DNA of 64,000 nucleotides from Stomoxys calcitrans (GCF_963082655.1 NC_081552.1:3579648-3643647); one strand, 5' to 3'. Positions 1-11,924 are shown, counted from the first letter of the stretch. Translations and numbers: made by a program. Notes: generated by a model not told the origin, from the letters alone.

Positions 1-200
1 CGTCGAACGCTATGCTACAGAAAAACGGACAGACCGATTGATGTATACAGCTAAATCGAACCAAAAAGTGATTCTAAGTCTATTGGTATGTTTGTTGATG
101 GGTCTATCTCTCTTCCTTACACAACATAGAAAAATATTTTTAAGTAAGATCAATTTTCGAACTATTTATTTTGAAAGTCATTTCTCGGAAACGTAGTCCA

Positions 201-876
201 AAACAAGTAAAAGCGTGCCAAATTCGGCCGGGCCGAATCTTAGAAACCCACCACCCATTCTGCTAGAAATTTATACAAAATAATTTTAGTTGAAGGGCAT
301 AATTTTATTTTATTCTCCATACTTCTAGGAACCGAACAAGGATGATCAAGTGACGGGATTACATGGAAGCTATATCAGGTTATGGACCGATTTAGACCGT
401 ACTTGGAACAGTTGTTGATAGTCATAATATGACACCACATGCACAGGTCACAAATTGCGCCTTGTAAGGGCTCAATAAGTCAAATCGGGAAATCGGTTTA
501 TATGGGAGCTATATCAGGTTATAGACCGATTTGAACTGTACTTGGCAGGGTTATTGGAAGTCATAACAGAACACAACATGCTAATTTCAGCTTAATAGGA
601 TGAAAATTGCAGGTTTCAAGGGCTCAAGCAGTCAAATTGAGAGATCGGTTTATATGGGAGCTATATCTAAAGCGTCTGCGCAAAATTTCAAGCGGCCAGT
701 TTTACGCGTTCCGCCATAGAGATTTCAACAGACGGACGGACATGGCTAGATCGAATCAGTATGTCGAAACAATCCAGAAAATGTATACTTTATGGAGTCC
801 AAGGTCAATATTTCGAGGTGTTACCAACGGGATGACTAGATTGGTATACCCCCACCCTATGGCAGTGGGTATAAAA
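201..876 (-). mobile_element. DINE/Helentron-like element, A-type units
   Basis: Complete copy read on the minus strand. The 3' end at 201 shows AACAAGTAAAAGCGTGC, the TTCGGCCGGGCCGAA hairpin and CCACCACC. The 5' end near 876 shows a GGCAGTGGGTATA end preceded by the GACGGACGGACATGGCTAGATCG head block. Three A-type units lie between, at 365, 504 and 656. The architecture (subterminal inverted CCACCACCAT, 3' hairpin, TTACTTGTT end, no coding capacity) is that of non-autonomous Helentron/DINE-1 elements. Frames inside it are repeat artefacts. Confidence 0.8.
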
Positions 877-897
877 ATTCCTAAGTCTTTTAATTTT

Positions 898-2160
898 TAT
901 ACCCACCACCGAAAGATGGGGTATATTCATTTTGTCATCCCGATTAAATCACATCGAAATATGCATTTCTGACCCTATAAGGTATATATTGTATATTCTT
1001 GATAGTCGTAAATATCTAAGACCATCTAGCCACGTCCGTCCGTCTGTCTGTCTGTCTGTTGAAATTACGCTACCGTCTTTAAAAATGGAGATATTGAGCT
1101 GAAACTTTGCACAGATTCTTTTTCAAAGATGGGCTATGTCAGACTATATCTTGACATATAAACCGATCTGCCGATTTAGGTCTTTATCCAATAAAAGCAA
1201 CATTTGTTATCCAATTTTGCTGGAATTTTAAACAGAAAGGTGTGTTAGGCCACTCGACCTTGATCCTCAGTGTGACCTTGATCGGTCCAGATTTGGATAT
1301 CTCTCGATTTAAGGTGTTGGGCCCATAAAAGGCGAATTTTTCGTCCAATTTTAGTTAGGCCCTTCGACATCCTTCTTAAACTTGGCCCAGATTTGGATAT
1401 AGCTGTCATATAGGCCGATCCGCCGATTTAGGCTCTTAGGCCCATAAAAGCCACATTTATTATCCGAATTTGCTAAAATTTGGGACAATGAGTTGTGTTA
1501 GACCACTCGACATCTTGTTTCAATTTGGCCCAGATCGGTTAAGATTTGGATATAGCTGGCATATAGACCGATCTCTCGATTTAAGGTTTTGAGCCCATAA
1601 AAGGCTCATTTATTGTCGGATGTCGCCAAAAATTGGGACAGTGAGTTAGGTTAAGCCCCTCGACATACTTCTGTAATATAGCACAGTTCGGTCAAGATTT
1701 GGATGTAGCTGCCATATGGACCGATCCCTCTATTTAAGGTTTTGGGCCCATAAAAGCGCATTTATTGTCCGATGTTGCCGAAATTTGTGACAGTGAGTTG
1801 TGTTGGTCCCTTCCACATTTTTCTTCAATTTGGTTCAGATCGCTCCAGATTTGAATATAGCTGCCATATCGACCGATCTCTCGATTTAAGGCTTTGGGCC
1901 CATAAGAGGCGCATTTATTGTCCGATTTCACTGAAATTTGACACAGTGACTTATGTTAGGATTTCCAATATCCGTGTCGTATATGGTTCAGATCGGCTTA
2001 TTTTTAGATATAGCTACTAAAAAGACCAATATTTTGTTGTGCACAATTGAACAATGACTTTTACTTATTGGTCCAAATGGGAACATAATTTGATATAGCT
2101 GCTATCAGGAATTAATTTGTTAAGGACACTTTTATCTGGAAATCTCAATAAGAGTTACTA
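898..2160 (+). mobile_element. DINE/Helentron-like element, B-type units, 3' truncated
   Basis: Starts with TATACCCACCACCGAAAGATG, then the CCCTATAAGG...ATATTC block and a run of GTCCGTCTGTC. B-type units follow at 1396, 1549, 1702, 1854 and 2007, spaced 153, 153, 153 (counted as 152 once) and 153 bp. No 3' hairpin is visible before the next copy begins at 2179, so the 3' end is lost. The unit near 1296 carries an internal deletion. There is no coding potential beyond frames carried through the repeats. Confidence 0.78.
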
Positions 2161-2178
2161 GATATCGCCATTCGTTTT

Positions 2179-3330
2179 TATACCCACCACCGAAGGATGG
2201 CAGTATATTCATTTTGTCATTCCGTTTGCAACACATCGAAATATCCATTTCCGACCCTATAAGGAGTATATTGTATATTATTGTTCAGCGTTAAATTCTA
2301 AGACGATCTAGCCATGTCCGTCCGTCTGTCTGTTGAAATCACGCTTCAGTCTTTAAAAAGAGAGATATTGAGCTGAAACTTTGCACAGATTCTTTTTTTG
2401 TCCATAAGCAGGTTAAGTTTGAACATGGACTATATCTTGATATAGCCCCCATATTGACCGATCCGCCGATTTAGGGTCTTAGGCCAATTAAAGCCACGTT
2501 TATTATCCGATTTTGCCAAAATTTGGAACAGTGAGTTGCGTTATTCTCTTCAACAACTTTCTGCAATTTGGTCTAGATCGGTCCAGATTTGGATATAGCT
2601 GCCATATAGGCCGATCTCTCAATTTAGGATTTTGGACCCATGTCTGATTTCGCCGAAATTTGAGACAGTGAGTTCTGTTAGGCCCTTCGACAGCCATCTC
2701 CAATTTGGCTCAGATCAGTTTAGATTTGGATATAGCTGCCATATAGACCGTTCTTCCGATTTATGGTTTTGGACCCATAAAAGAGGCATTTATTGTCCTA
2801 TTTCGACGAAAATTTGGGACAATAAGGCTCTTTTCTAGAACTTTCTGCAATTTGACCCTGATCGGTCCAGATTTGGATATAGCTGCCATATAGATCGATC
2901 TCTCGATATAAAGTTTCCATAAAAGGCGCATTTATTGTCCGATTTCGCCAATATTTGGGACAGTGAGTTGCGTTGGGCTCTTCAACATCAGATTTAAATA
3001 TAGCTGCCATAGACCGATCTCTCGATTTAAAAAGCACATTTATAATCCAATTTCGCTGAAATTTAACACAGTGACTTATGTTAGGCTTTTCGACATCCGT
3101 GTCGTATATGGTTCAGATCGGTCTATATTTGGCTATGGCTACCAAAAAGACCAATAATTTGTTCTACAAAATTGAACAATGACTTTTGCTTATTAGACCT
3201 CTCAATATCCGTGTCGAATTTGGTCCAAATCGGGCCGTATGTCAAAACGAGAAAAAATTCCACTGGTATAATGCATTTTGTCCATAAATCATTTCTACAG
3301 GAAATTCTGTCAAAATGTTATAGGAAAATT
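2179..3330 (+). mobile_element. DINE/Helentron-like element, B-type units, 3' truncated
   Basis: A second copy in the same orientation, directly after the previous one. It has the TATACCCACCACCGAAGGATG start, the head block and ATGTCCGTCCGTCTGTC. B-type units (near 2592, 2729, 2876 and 2997) are spaced below 153 bp because of small deletions. It fades out near 3330 without the hairpin end. Confidence 0.75.
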
Positions 3331-4178
3331 TTCAAAATTATATACCGTAAGATAAATTAGATATAAATTAAGATAAAGGAAATTTTAATATATTACAAAA
3401 ATCGTTAATATTTTACAAAAGTCATTATTTAGAAGTTATATGTTCGACATTCGGCACCAAATACTGCAAACAGTCGTCGAAAATTATGCCTCCCTGCTGG
3501 TCCCCACATTATACTGGTATGATACGCATTTACTCTTATTAACAATGCAAATTAATTCTGCCATCTCCAGACGTCTTTTTGCTAAATTTTGCTAAAATAA
3601 TTTGTAGAGTTTTCTTTACATGTTTTGCATAAAAACAGCATTTACTAATTGTTAATTTATTTATTAAAATATACCAGGCTTATTACTATTCAAATGGATT
3701 TTCCATTTTTGTTTTCTTTTTTGCTCTTTTAAATTAGGTGTAGCAATTTCGCAAGGTGGCAGAAAAAATTGCTAAGTACACAAATGAATATTAAGCAACA
3801 TTTTGCCATAATTTGCCCTGGCGTGGCCAAGTTTTCTTCTTTCAAACGCTTTGCTCAACAACATGTTTACAAACAATGCGGGGCCAACAGGCAGCCAGGG
3901 AAAGAGAGTTTCGCAGGTCTAGGCGACTTAGCAAACTTCACTTTGGTTAATTATGGAGAATATCAACAACTTGAAAAATTAATTAATTAAAAGCTCTGCA
4001 AAGCGCAGTACAGAGCAGGCCAAGTAACATCCAAAGAATTACAAGGGATACGGATAACATTTAAACGGATGTTACGAAGAAACCATTCAACATATTAACA
4101 ACATTAAAGCGAGGCTAATTGTTGCCCAACAAGAGCAGGAGCAGCAGGAAAAAAACCAAATGTAAAAAAATAAAGAAA
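3331..4178. other. AT-rich stretch with no recognised feature
   Basis: AT-rich DNA. A 73-codon frame at 3769-3990 (+) has no recognisable motif and is flanked by no gene signals that I can defend. I see no RNA gene or repeat family in this stretch. Confidence 0.5.
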
Positions 4179-4903
4179 GCTAATAAAAGCGTGCTTAGTT
4201 CGGCCGGTCCGAAGCATGGGAACCCACCACCATTGATTCTGCAAAAAATTACGCAAAATAAATTCAGTTGAAGGGCATAATTTAACTCTATACACCAAAA
4301 TTCTGTCAAACCAGGCAACAATTGAAGCGGTTTATATGGGAGCTATATCGGGTTGTATACCGATTTAGACCGTACTTGGCACAGTTGCTGAAAGACGTAC
4401 GTGAAAAATTTCAGCCAAATCGGGCAAAAATTGCGTCTTACAGGGTCTCAAGAAGTCAAATTGGCAGATCGATTTATATGGGGGCCATATCAGGTTAAAG
4501 ACCGTTGTAAACCGTACTTGGCACAGTTGTGGAAAGTCGTAACAGAACACTACATGCAGCCTATTCGGGTAAAGATTGCCCTATTCCAGGGGCTCAGGAA
4601 GTCAAATTGGAAGATCGGTTTATTTGGGAGCTATATCCAAATCTGAAACTATATGACCTATTTGCATCCCCAACGACGTACATTAGTAAGAAGTACCTGT
4701 GCAAAATTTCAAGTGGCTAGCTTTACGCGTTCGACCGCTACCATGATTTTGACAGACGGTCGGACGGACATGGCTAGATCGACTCAGAGTGCCGAGACGA
4801 TCAAGAATATATGTACTTGGCTGGGTCGCAGATCAATATTTCGAGATGTTACAAACGGAACGACTAGCTCAGTATATCCCCCATCCTATGGTGGTGGGTA
4901 TAT
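4179..4903 (-). mobile_element. DINE/Helentron-like element, A-type units
   Basis: Minus-strand copy with both ends. Its 3' end is TAAAAGCGTGCTTAGTTCGG plus a slightly mutated hairpin (TTCGGCCGGTCCGAA) and ACCCACCACC. Its 5' end is ATCCTATGGTGGTGGGTATA at 4903. Three A-type units lie inside, with the GACGGACATGGCTAGATCG head block near 4760. Confidence 0.8.
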
Positions 4904-5956
4904 TGTAAAAAGAACATTGAAATGGAAAAATGCATGATAACATTTCATAAATGGAAGACCTTAAATAGGAGGAGTATCATCATCATCATCCAAACGCAGC
5001 CATGGTAGCAGCGTCAACAAAGGCTTAAGCAATCAAAATTAGCAAACACCCCACACACACACACATAACCATACCGGGGAGATTCAGCAACAATTAAAAA
5101 GACGCCCAATCTGGTGACTAGGGGGAATCTGAGGAGTTTTGCCCTGGCCCTGCTCAAATGGAAAGCATTACATACCAAAGCCTTGATGAAGGCGTTTGAG
5201 GAGGAGCTCAAAGGGTTTGCCAAAGAAATTAATTTCAAAAGCAAAGACGACACTCAAGAGGTAGATGTAGATGCAGCAGCAGGCTTGCGTTGCTATTCTG
5301 GAATTCATAATCACTCCAAGGCAGTAGGATACTCAAGTCAGCATGAAAGGGTGTCTTGTGTTCACTAGTGCAGGGGTTTGTGTATTAGTTAATGTTCATT
5401 GCCAACAATGACTACTGGAGATGGTTGGGATGTTGCTTGCTGATTGTTGCAGCGGCAGCTCGCATTAATTTACTTCCTACAACAACACATTGAGCAGATT
5501 CTAGTGCTGTGTGATGTTGTTGCATGAATAAACTATTAGCGTGTAATTTGCAGTTTATGTTCAAGTTTAACGCATGTTGTTGGCAAATATTCAAGTCAAC
5601 CGAATAGCCAACCACCTCCACACACCGTTTTTTGGTCTACTTGCTAGCCAGCCAGCTGATAGCCTGCTGACATCAGGGCTGCCAGATTTGGTGATTTGTT
5701 GGCATTTTGCTGATTATAAGCTTCAAAATAGCAAAGTTCCGCATTTACTCTAAAAATGCTGATAAAAAAATTTGAAAAAGGTATTTTTTTTTTAATTACC
5801 TTAGGAAGGAGGTGTTTTTGTTTTATTGTTCCGCTTTCAACACATTGAAACTTTTACTAAAAGGTATGAAAGTCTTAATCGTAGTCAAATTCTAAGACAA
5901 TCAAGCCATGTCTGTCCGCTTCCTATAGAAATCAATTAACAGTCTTTTAAAATTAA
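4904..5956. other. Unrecognised stretch, CAT/CA simple tracts
   Basis: Holds a short CATCATCATC tract near 4977 and a CACACACACA tract near 5055. An 84-codon frame at 5114-5368 (+) has a lysine-rich helical-looking middle but no motif I recognise and no homologue I can name. The stretch from 5670 has a weak DINE-like head remnant near 5900 (ATCAAGCCATGTCTGTCCG). Confidence 0.4.
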
Positions 5957-5958
5957 TA

Positions 5959-6565
5959 AAGGGTGATTTTTTTGAGGTTAGGATTTTCATGCATTAGTAT
6001 TTGACAGATCACGTGGGATTTCAGACATGGTGTCAAAGAGAAAGATGCTCAGTATGCTTTGACATTTCATCATGAATAGACTTACTAACGAGCAACGCTT
6101 GCAAATCATTGAATTTTATTACCAAAATCAGTGTTCGGTTCGAAATGTGTTCAAATTTTGACAAATTTTGTTCAGCGATGAGGCTCATTTCTGGTTGAAT
6201 GGCTACGTAAATAAGCAAAATTGCCGCATTTGGAGTGAAGAGCAACCAGAAGCCGTTCAAGAACTGCCCATGCATCCCGAAAAATGCACTGTTTGGTGTG
6301 GTTTGTACGCTGGTGGAATCATTGGACCGTATTTTTTCAAAGATGCTGTTGGACGCAACGTTACGGTGAATGAACACATTTCGAACCGAACACTGATTTT
6401 GGTAATAAAATTCAATGATTTGCAAGCGTTGCTCGTTAGTAAGTCTATTCATGATGAAATGTCAAAGCATACTGAGCATCTTTCTCTTTGACACCATGTC
6501 TGAAATCCCACGTGATCTGTCATATACTAATGCATGAAAATCCTAACCTCAAAAAAATCACCCTT
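5959..6565 (+). mobile_element. Foldback Tc1/mariner derivative, copy 1 (607 bp)
   Basis: Bounded by TA dinucleotides at 5957-5958 and 6566-6567, the target duplication of Tc1/mariner elements. The ends are AAGGGTGATTTTTTTGAGG and its complement. The two arms (5959-6152 and 6372-6565) are 194 bp each and differ, as far as I can see, at one base. Each arm contains the element's 5' leader plus the start of the transposase frame. The 219-bp centre carries a piece of the transposase catalytic domain. It is therefore a non-autonomous deletion and inverted-duplication derivative that could fold into a long hairpin. A nearly identical copy of the same length lies at 53883-54489. Confidence 0.9.
6072..6371 (+). 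pseudogene. Tc1/mariner transposase remnant
   Basis: From ATG 6072 the frame reads MNRLTNEQRLQIIEFYYQNQ, a typical N-terminal helix of the DNA-binding domain in this superfamily. It breaks at about 6152. After a large internal deletion, a catalytic-core segment from 6168 reads FSDEAHFWLNGYVNKQNC and later WCGLYAGGIIGPYFF. The aspartate of FSDE is the expected first catalytic residue; the second and third are absent. The same N-terminal codons recur in reverse on the right arm (ATG at 6452, minus strand). No functional enzyme can be made. Confidence 0.85.
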
Positions 6566-6567
6566 TA

Positions 6568-7272
6568 TATGGAGCAGAATATCTGTTTGCGCTCTTTTCT
6601 TTTGTGATTCAAAACCCTTCGTATTTTTCGAGCAAACTCCAGCTCAAGATCATTTAAATGCCATTCTTTCTATTAAAAGAATAGCATAGCTAATAACTCA
6701 TAAAAGTTTTGCAAGAGTGTGCTGTTGTCAAAAAACTTTGACCGGCATGGTGGATCGTGATTTTTTATACGCCATGTATCTTCATCAACACCTTTGTCAA
6801 ATTGATTAAGCTGCTCTACATACCCAACGACTATTGAGTACGGTGTAAAGGATTTTTTTGTTCTGAAAATGGCCTCTAGATTCCCCTAACTCTCCCAAGC
6901 TCAGTAAGTGAGCTTTAAGACTTATTTTCCAACACAAACTAATCAAAAATGCGTAGAACAACAACAACTTGGCACAAGTAATTGTTTTTTCCCATGGGCA
7001 GATTAAGTTCGATGATAAAGTCCCCATATCAACTGATCTTCAGATTTCGCTTCTTCCGTTCAAAATAAGGAGTATTTTTTACCAGATTCGGCTAAAATTG
7101 TGTACAGAGAGTAATATGGGCCCATTTTTATATAATTGTCATATGTATACGGTCACCTGATGCAATTTCTTTTGATTTTTTAAATGCATATTTTTTACCT
7201 TATAAATGCTCCCTAAAATAAATACTAAAATTCCCATGAACATTCCATTAAGGAACCCATTATTTCAATTAA
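6568..7272. other. Unassigned DNA with a degenerate DINE remnant
   Basis: Mostly unrecognised. Between about 6985 and 7170, words such as GGCAGATTAAGTTCGATGAT, CCCCATATCAACTGATC and TTACCAGATTCGGCTAAAATT resemble the first B-type unit of the DINE family, heavily mutated. No coding signal. Confidence 0.35.
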
Positions 7273-7475
7273 AGCAGTCCTATTACGGTTTAAGCTCAAT
7301 AAGAAGAATAAGAGGCGTGCTTTTTATGCCGAGTCCGAACGGTGTGCCGCATAGTGACACCACTTGGTAAAGAAGTTTTAACATGGTAGGCTACCTCAAA
7401 AATCTAGCCAGCATTGGGCTATCTGAATATCCCACGTTGATAGGCGGACATGCTAACCTCTGCGCCACGGTGGCC
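7273..7475 (-). mobile_element. tRNA-derived SINE (type 1), internally deleted
   Basis: On the minus strand it begins GGCCACCGTGGCGCAGAGG at 7475 (A-box-like), followed by TTAGCATGTCCGCCTAT. The B-box segment seen in the full-length copy at 52441-52723 is missing and the sequence passes to the body (CCCAATGCTGGC, ACTTCTTTACCAAG, GGCACACCGTTCGGACTCGG) and tail (TTGAGCTTAA). Without a B box it should not be transcribed by RNA polymerase III. Confidence 0.75.
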
Positions 7476-7603
7476 TCCACATATACTCCAAATCGATAGT
7501 AATTTGAACATAGCTACCATGACGATCGATTGTTTAGACTTCATGAGTTCATTTGACACGAATTTTTGCTAAAAATTGGTATATAGAGTGGTGTTAAACT
7601 CAT

Positions 7604-7849
7604 GAATTGAATGAAAAAGCAGACGATTTGGCAGTGGAGGCCAGAGGACTGTCGTCAGCAAACTTTTTCGGTTAACTCGAAGCCTTCCTGGTCGACGCAG
7701 TCCGACTTAAGAGCGAACACGCATATACACTGTGGAACAGGAAAACAGTCGGAGGGACGACGAAAGTCCTATTAGGAGATCCGGTTTTTGAGAAAACGAG
7801 GCTATTACTAAAAGGAAGCAAGCAGGAGGTCAATAAAGACATAAACTAA
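7604..7849 (+). pseudogene. Non-LTR retrotransposon fragment, end of RNase H and downstream
   Basis: The frame from 7610 reads NEKADDLAVEARGL, the end of the retrotransposon RNase H domain (the second D of ADD aligns with a catalytic position). After an in-frame TAA at 7673-7675 it continues in the same frame to WNRKTVGGTTKVLLGDP and RLLLKGSKQEVNKDIN, ending at TAA 7847-7849. The same family's RNase H is seen at 52922-53600 and, in part, at 63680-63955. The fragment is truncated at the 5' side. It is too short to assign a clade within the RNase H-bearing non-LTR elements. Confidence 0.75.
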
Positions 7850-7973
7850 CTAAGGGGCGTGGCATGGAAAATAATAGGGGATTTTGTAGGCACCACGGAA
7901 TTCGTGACTTAAATTTTTTTCGAGCTCACTTTTTAGTATTTAAAACGCACAACAAGCCATTTTCAGGCTTAGT

Positions 7974-8035
7974 GGCATGGGGCGGATGTGGCATGGGGCG
8001 GATGTGGCATGGGGCGGATGTGGCATGGGGCGGAT
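7974..8035 (+). repeat. 16-bp minisatellite
   Basis: The unit GGCATGGGGCGGATGT is repeated 3.9 times without mismatch (7974, 7990, 8006, 8022). It is GC-rich against an AT-rich background and strand-asymmetric (G on the plus strand). It sits between the retrotransposon tail and a DINE copy. Confidence 0.95.
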
Positions 8036-8288
8036 TAATATCCCTCTTTTCAACCTAAGCTATCCTATGAATGATGCAATTTTATATGATTTCACCAAAA
8101 AAAATTTTGGAAGATTGGGCTGTATTAAACCCCGTGCGTGGTAAATATCGTCATAGTTGGAGATCACATAAGCTGTATTTTTAACCCGGGTTAAATAAAT
8201 CAATTATGGTGGACTAAAGACGTCTTTATTTATTTATTTTTTTTATCAAAAATTGCGTTTTATTGTTAGAATCAATGTTCCGATTTTT

Positions 8289-9330
8289 TATACTCACCAC
8301 CATAGGATGTGCGTATACTAATCTAGTCATTCCGTTTGTAACACCTCGAAATATTGTCCGTCCGTCTATCGAAATCACGATGGCGGTCGAAGACGTAAAG
8401 CTAACCTCTTGAAATTTTACACAGATACTTTAAATTGATGTTGGTCGTTGGAGATTGCCAATGGATAACCCATCGCTTCATATTTAGATATAGCTCCCAT
8501 ATAAACCGATCTCCCGGTTTGATTTCTTGAGTCTCTGGAAGCCGCGATTTGTGCCCTATTTGGCCGAAATTTTACATCGGTCTACAACCTGATATAGCTC
8601 CCATATAAACCGATCTCCCGATTTGACTTCTTGAGCCTTTACAAGTCGCAAATTTTGTCCAACTTGCCTGCAATTGAGCATGTAAAGTTCTGAAATGCCT
8701 TTCAAGAACTCTACCAAGCACGGATCAAATCGGTCTATACTCTGATATAGCTCCCATATAAACCGATCTCCCGATTTGACTTCTTGAGCCCCTGGAAACC
8801 GCAACTTTTATCCGATCTGGCTAAAAATTTGTATGTAGTGTTCTGTTATGACTTGCAACAACTGTGCCAAGGACGGTCTAAATCCGTATATAATCAGATA
8901 TAGCTCCCATATAATCCCATCCCTTACAAGCTGCAAGTTTTAAACGATTTGGGTAAAATTCTGCATGCGGTCTTCTGTTAAGACTTCTAACAACTGTGCC
9001 AAGTACGGTTCGAATCGTTTTCAAACATGATATTGCTCCCATATAAACCGATCTTCCGAGTTGACTTCTTGAGTCGTTACAATCCGCAATTTTTGTCCGA
9101 TCTGGCTGAAATTTCGCATGCGGTGTTCTGTTACGACTTCCAACAACTATGCCAAATAAGGTTTAAATCAGTCCTTTACCTGATATTGCTTCCATGTAAA
9201 CCGGTCTCTCGATCAACCTTGTTCGGTTCGTAGAAGCTTTAATTTTTGCTGGTTTGACAGAAGTTTGTTATGTAGAATAAAATTATGCCCTTTAACTAAA
9301 TTTATTTTGTATGAATTTTTAGCATAATCC
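8289..9330 (+). mobile_element. DINE/Helentron-like element, A-type units, 3' end lost
   Basis: Starts TATACTCACCACCATAGGATG, followed by GTCATTCCGTTTGTAACACC. A-type units sit at 8491, 8595, 8748, 8901, 9033 and 9186; the intervals 8595-8748-8901 and 9033-9186 are each 153 bp, the others are shortened by deletions. The 3' part keeps GGTTTGACAGAAGTTTG and ATCCACGGTGTCTTG, but the hairpin and TTACTTGTT end are missing. Confidence 0.8.
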
Positions 9331-11065
9331 ACGGTGTCTTGTCTTCACGACATATTTTTCACCAACCAAGTGGCAATGAATAACACGAGTACGCCCGCCG
9401 TGGCAGACATTCCAGCTAGCTGCCATGCAGAGCGTTTTTAGCCAGGAATGGTGTACTTGTCTAAAACAAATAACGCGTTAGCTCGCTTCACACAACACAT
9501 TGCACCACACACAAATAGGACAACAACAAACGCCCAGAGTACAAAAACGTGGCAACCAAGTAGATAGAACAACAAAAAAAAAAATCAACTAAAGATTGCA
9601 TCCAAATAACGCCAAAGGCAGTACACTGATAACATCGATAACATGTAGCACATACTCAAAGGAAACGGCAACGATAACAACTGCCGCCGCAAACAGCAAC
9701 ATCATCGCCGCCACTTAAGACGGTTGGTTGGTAGCGGCTCACTTTTAGCTGCAACTATTAGCAGGAGGGGCCAATATTGAATAGAAATACTTTAATGTAC
9801 TTCTAAAAAGATATGGGAGTTTGCTTAGAAATAACATTTGAATAGGTCACAAAATATAACTCTAAGACAAACTGGATCAGGGCCTGATACCAAGATCAAT
9901 TTAACCCAATCTTCGTATGCATGTGATTTTCTTGGCCTTTTGAACTCCTTTCAGAAAAACAAACACTCGACATTGAGGGGGCGTCCAACACGGCCACATA
10001 AAAATGTTGAATGACTCCCAGGAGAAATTATTTGCAAAAAGGCTGACAATGATGCTTGAACCAATAATGGGCATGGATTTACCCGAAATACTTCTTCGGC
10101 AAGAGCTTCTGCCTCTGTGTACAACACACTGTTACAACAACAACAACTCCTGCACTGGTCTCCTTTACAATTTAGAAGCATCCGTGGTGCTTCAGCTCAG
10201 AGATCCTTTTTGGGGAAAACCACATCCAACCCATCAACAAAGAAGGTAAATAATCCATCGCGCCTCAAATAACATACCGCCAGCCTCCTCAACGGCACAA
10301 TGGAACACTCGTTAATATGAAAGAGGTTCCCTCAAAGTTTCTTCATAGAATGTCGGAAAATTGCAGTGGTATGGACAGATGAAGAAAATACAGTGAGCTG
10401 GTTCATCCCTAAGATCTTTGAATAATTTCATTGCCCTATCAAGGAGACTTTTCTCGTCCAGATGATGAGCAATGTGGTCAATGATTTCAGAAAGAGTCTC
10501 CCAACCAACGACAACACAGAAAACATCGAAAAAATTGCGGGGCGCCTAGTTATCATCCTATGCCTAAAAGAACAAAGGTGAACTGCTTGTGAGGAATCTC
10601 GGAGAAAGTCGAGTCATTCCGATGGCTCGCCGTACTAAATGAAACGTTTGTTGCAGAAAATGTCGTGGAAATAATATGAAATTGGGAAGTCTTGCATGAC
10701 CATAACTACTCAGAACATAGGAAGGCTGATTGGTGTAAGTTTAGGAAAACCTGCTAAAGAGCAACCCCTAGTAGATGTGCGACTTTAACGAAAATAATGA
10801 AGAACATTCAGATCATTAAGTGCCTAATGCAGGTTCTTACCATTGTATTTTACTACTATGCACAAGGTTTTCCCAAACCGATGTGGTCTATGCCACTGAG
10901 CGACTATTCTCCCCAATAGGAACTTGCCAAAGATCGCTTATACTTATATTATTTTCAGCAGACTTGTGTGTTCAAAACAGGAGATCCTGTTAGTTAATTT
11001 AGCAGTAAGGTCTGCTTTACCATTTTCAGCTGTTTTAGCAAACATTTTTGCAGTTTCGAGTAAAA
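9331..11065. other. Unassigned stretch; one unexplained open frame
   Basis: Contains ACAACAACAA-type tracts typical of fly non-coding DNA. On the minus strand, 10545-10312 is an uninterrupted frame of about 77 codons without an early ATG, reading VGWETLSEIIDHIAHHLDEK and later AMKLFKDLRDEPAHCIFF. It looks protein-like in composition, but I cannot assign it. A second frame at 10004-10249 (+) has no recognisable motif. Confidence 0.35.
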
Positions 11066-11848
11066 AATTTGGTTGAGTGCACCACTTTGGGTATATATGT
11101 AAACCACCTTTTGTCATAATCCAGTAAAAAATTGCATTAATTATGTCCAGCAGCATAGCAGCTACATCGAAATATGGTCCGATTTGGACCAAATTCAGCA
11201 CGGGCATTCAGTGGTGTAATAAGTGCAAGTCAATATTGAAGAACAAATAATTGGTATTTTTGGTACCTATATCCAAATATAGATCGATCTGAACCATATA
11301 CGACACGGATGTTGAAAAGCCTAGCAAAAGCCACTGTCAGTGAAATCGGATTATAAATGCGCATTTTATGCGACCAAGATTTTAAGTCGAGAAATAGGTC
11401 TATATGGCAGCTATATCCAAATCTCAACCGATCTGGGCCAAATTGAAGAGGGATATCGAAGGCCCTAACAAAACTCACTGCCCAAATTTCGGCGAAATCG
11501 GACAATAAATGCGCTTTTTATGGGTCCTAAACCTTAAATCGATAGATCGGTCTGTATGAAGGCTATATCAATATACAGTCTGATATAGCCAATCTTCGAA
11601 CTTCGAATCTGCCTATGGACAAAAAAAGAATCTGTGCAAAATTTCAGCTCAATATCTCTATTTTTAAAGACTGTAACGTGATTTCAACAGGCAGACGGAC
11701 AGACGGATGGACATGGCTAGATCGCTTTAGATTTTTAGGACGATCAAGAATATATATACCTTATAGGGTTGGAAATGGATATTTCGATGTGTTGCAAACA
11801 GAAAGACAAAATTAATATACCCCCATCATTCGGTGGTGGGTATAAAAG
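11066..11848 (-). mobile_element. DINE/Helentron-like element, B-type units, 3' hairpin lost
   Basis: Minus-strand copy. The 5' end at 11848 is CATTCGGTGGTGGGTATAAA, preceded by the ACGGACAGACGGATGGACAT block near 11695. B-type units with GACAATAAATGCGC words follow. The 3' hairpin is absent; it starts within the body near 11066. Confidence 0.75.
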
Positions 11849-11900
11849 GGTGTTAAGATCGGCCGTGCCCAACTTTGCATATCCACCACTAGGGATATGC
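11849..11900 (-). mobile_element. DINE 3'-end fragment
   Basis: GGTGTTAAGATCGGCCGTGC followed by CAACTTTGCATATCCACCAC is a degraded hairpin and CCACCAC end of a second minus-strand DINE, abutting the 5' end of the previous copy. Confidence 0.5.
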
Positions 11901-11924
11901 TAGAACAAATATTAATCATCGAAT

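Noticed and set aside
1020..1060. CRISPR-like or telomere-like short repeat (GTCCGTCTGTC)
   Set aside because: It is a degenerate tract in every DINE head, not a spaced array.
6033..6452. Two overlapping foldback frames (139 and 107 codons) as genes
   Set aside because: They are the same palindrome read in both directions: arm, core, arm. The C-terminal parts are the reverse complement of the leader.
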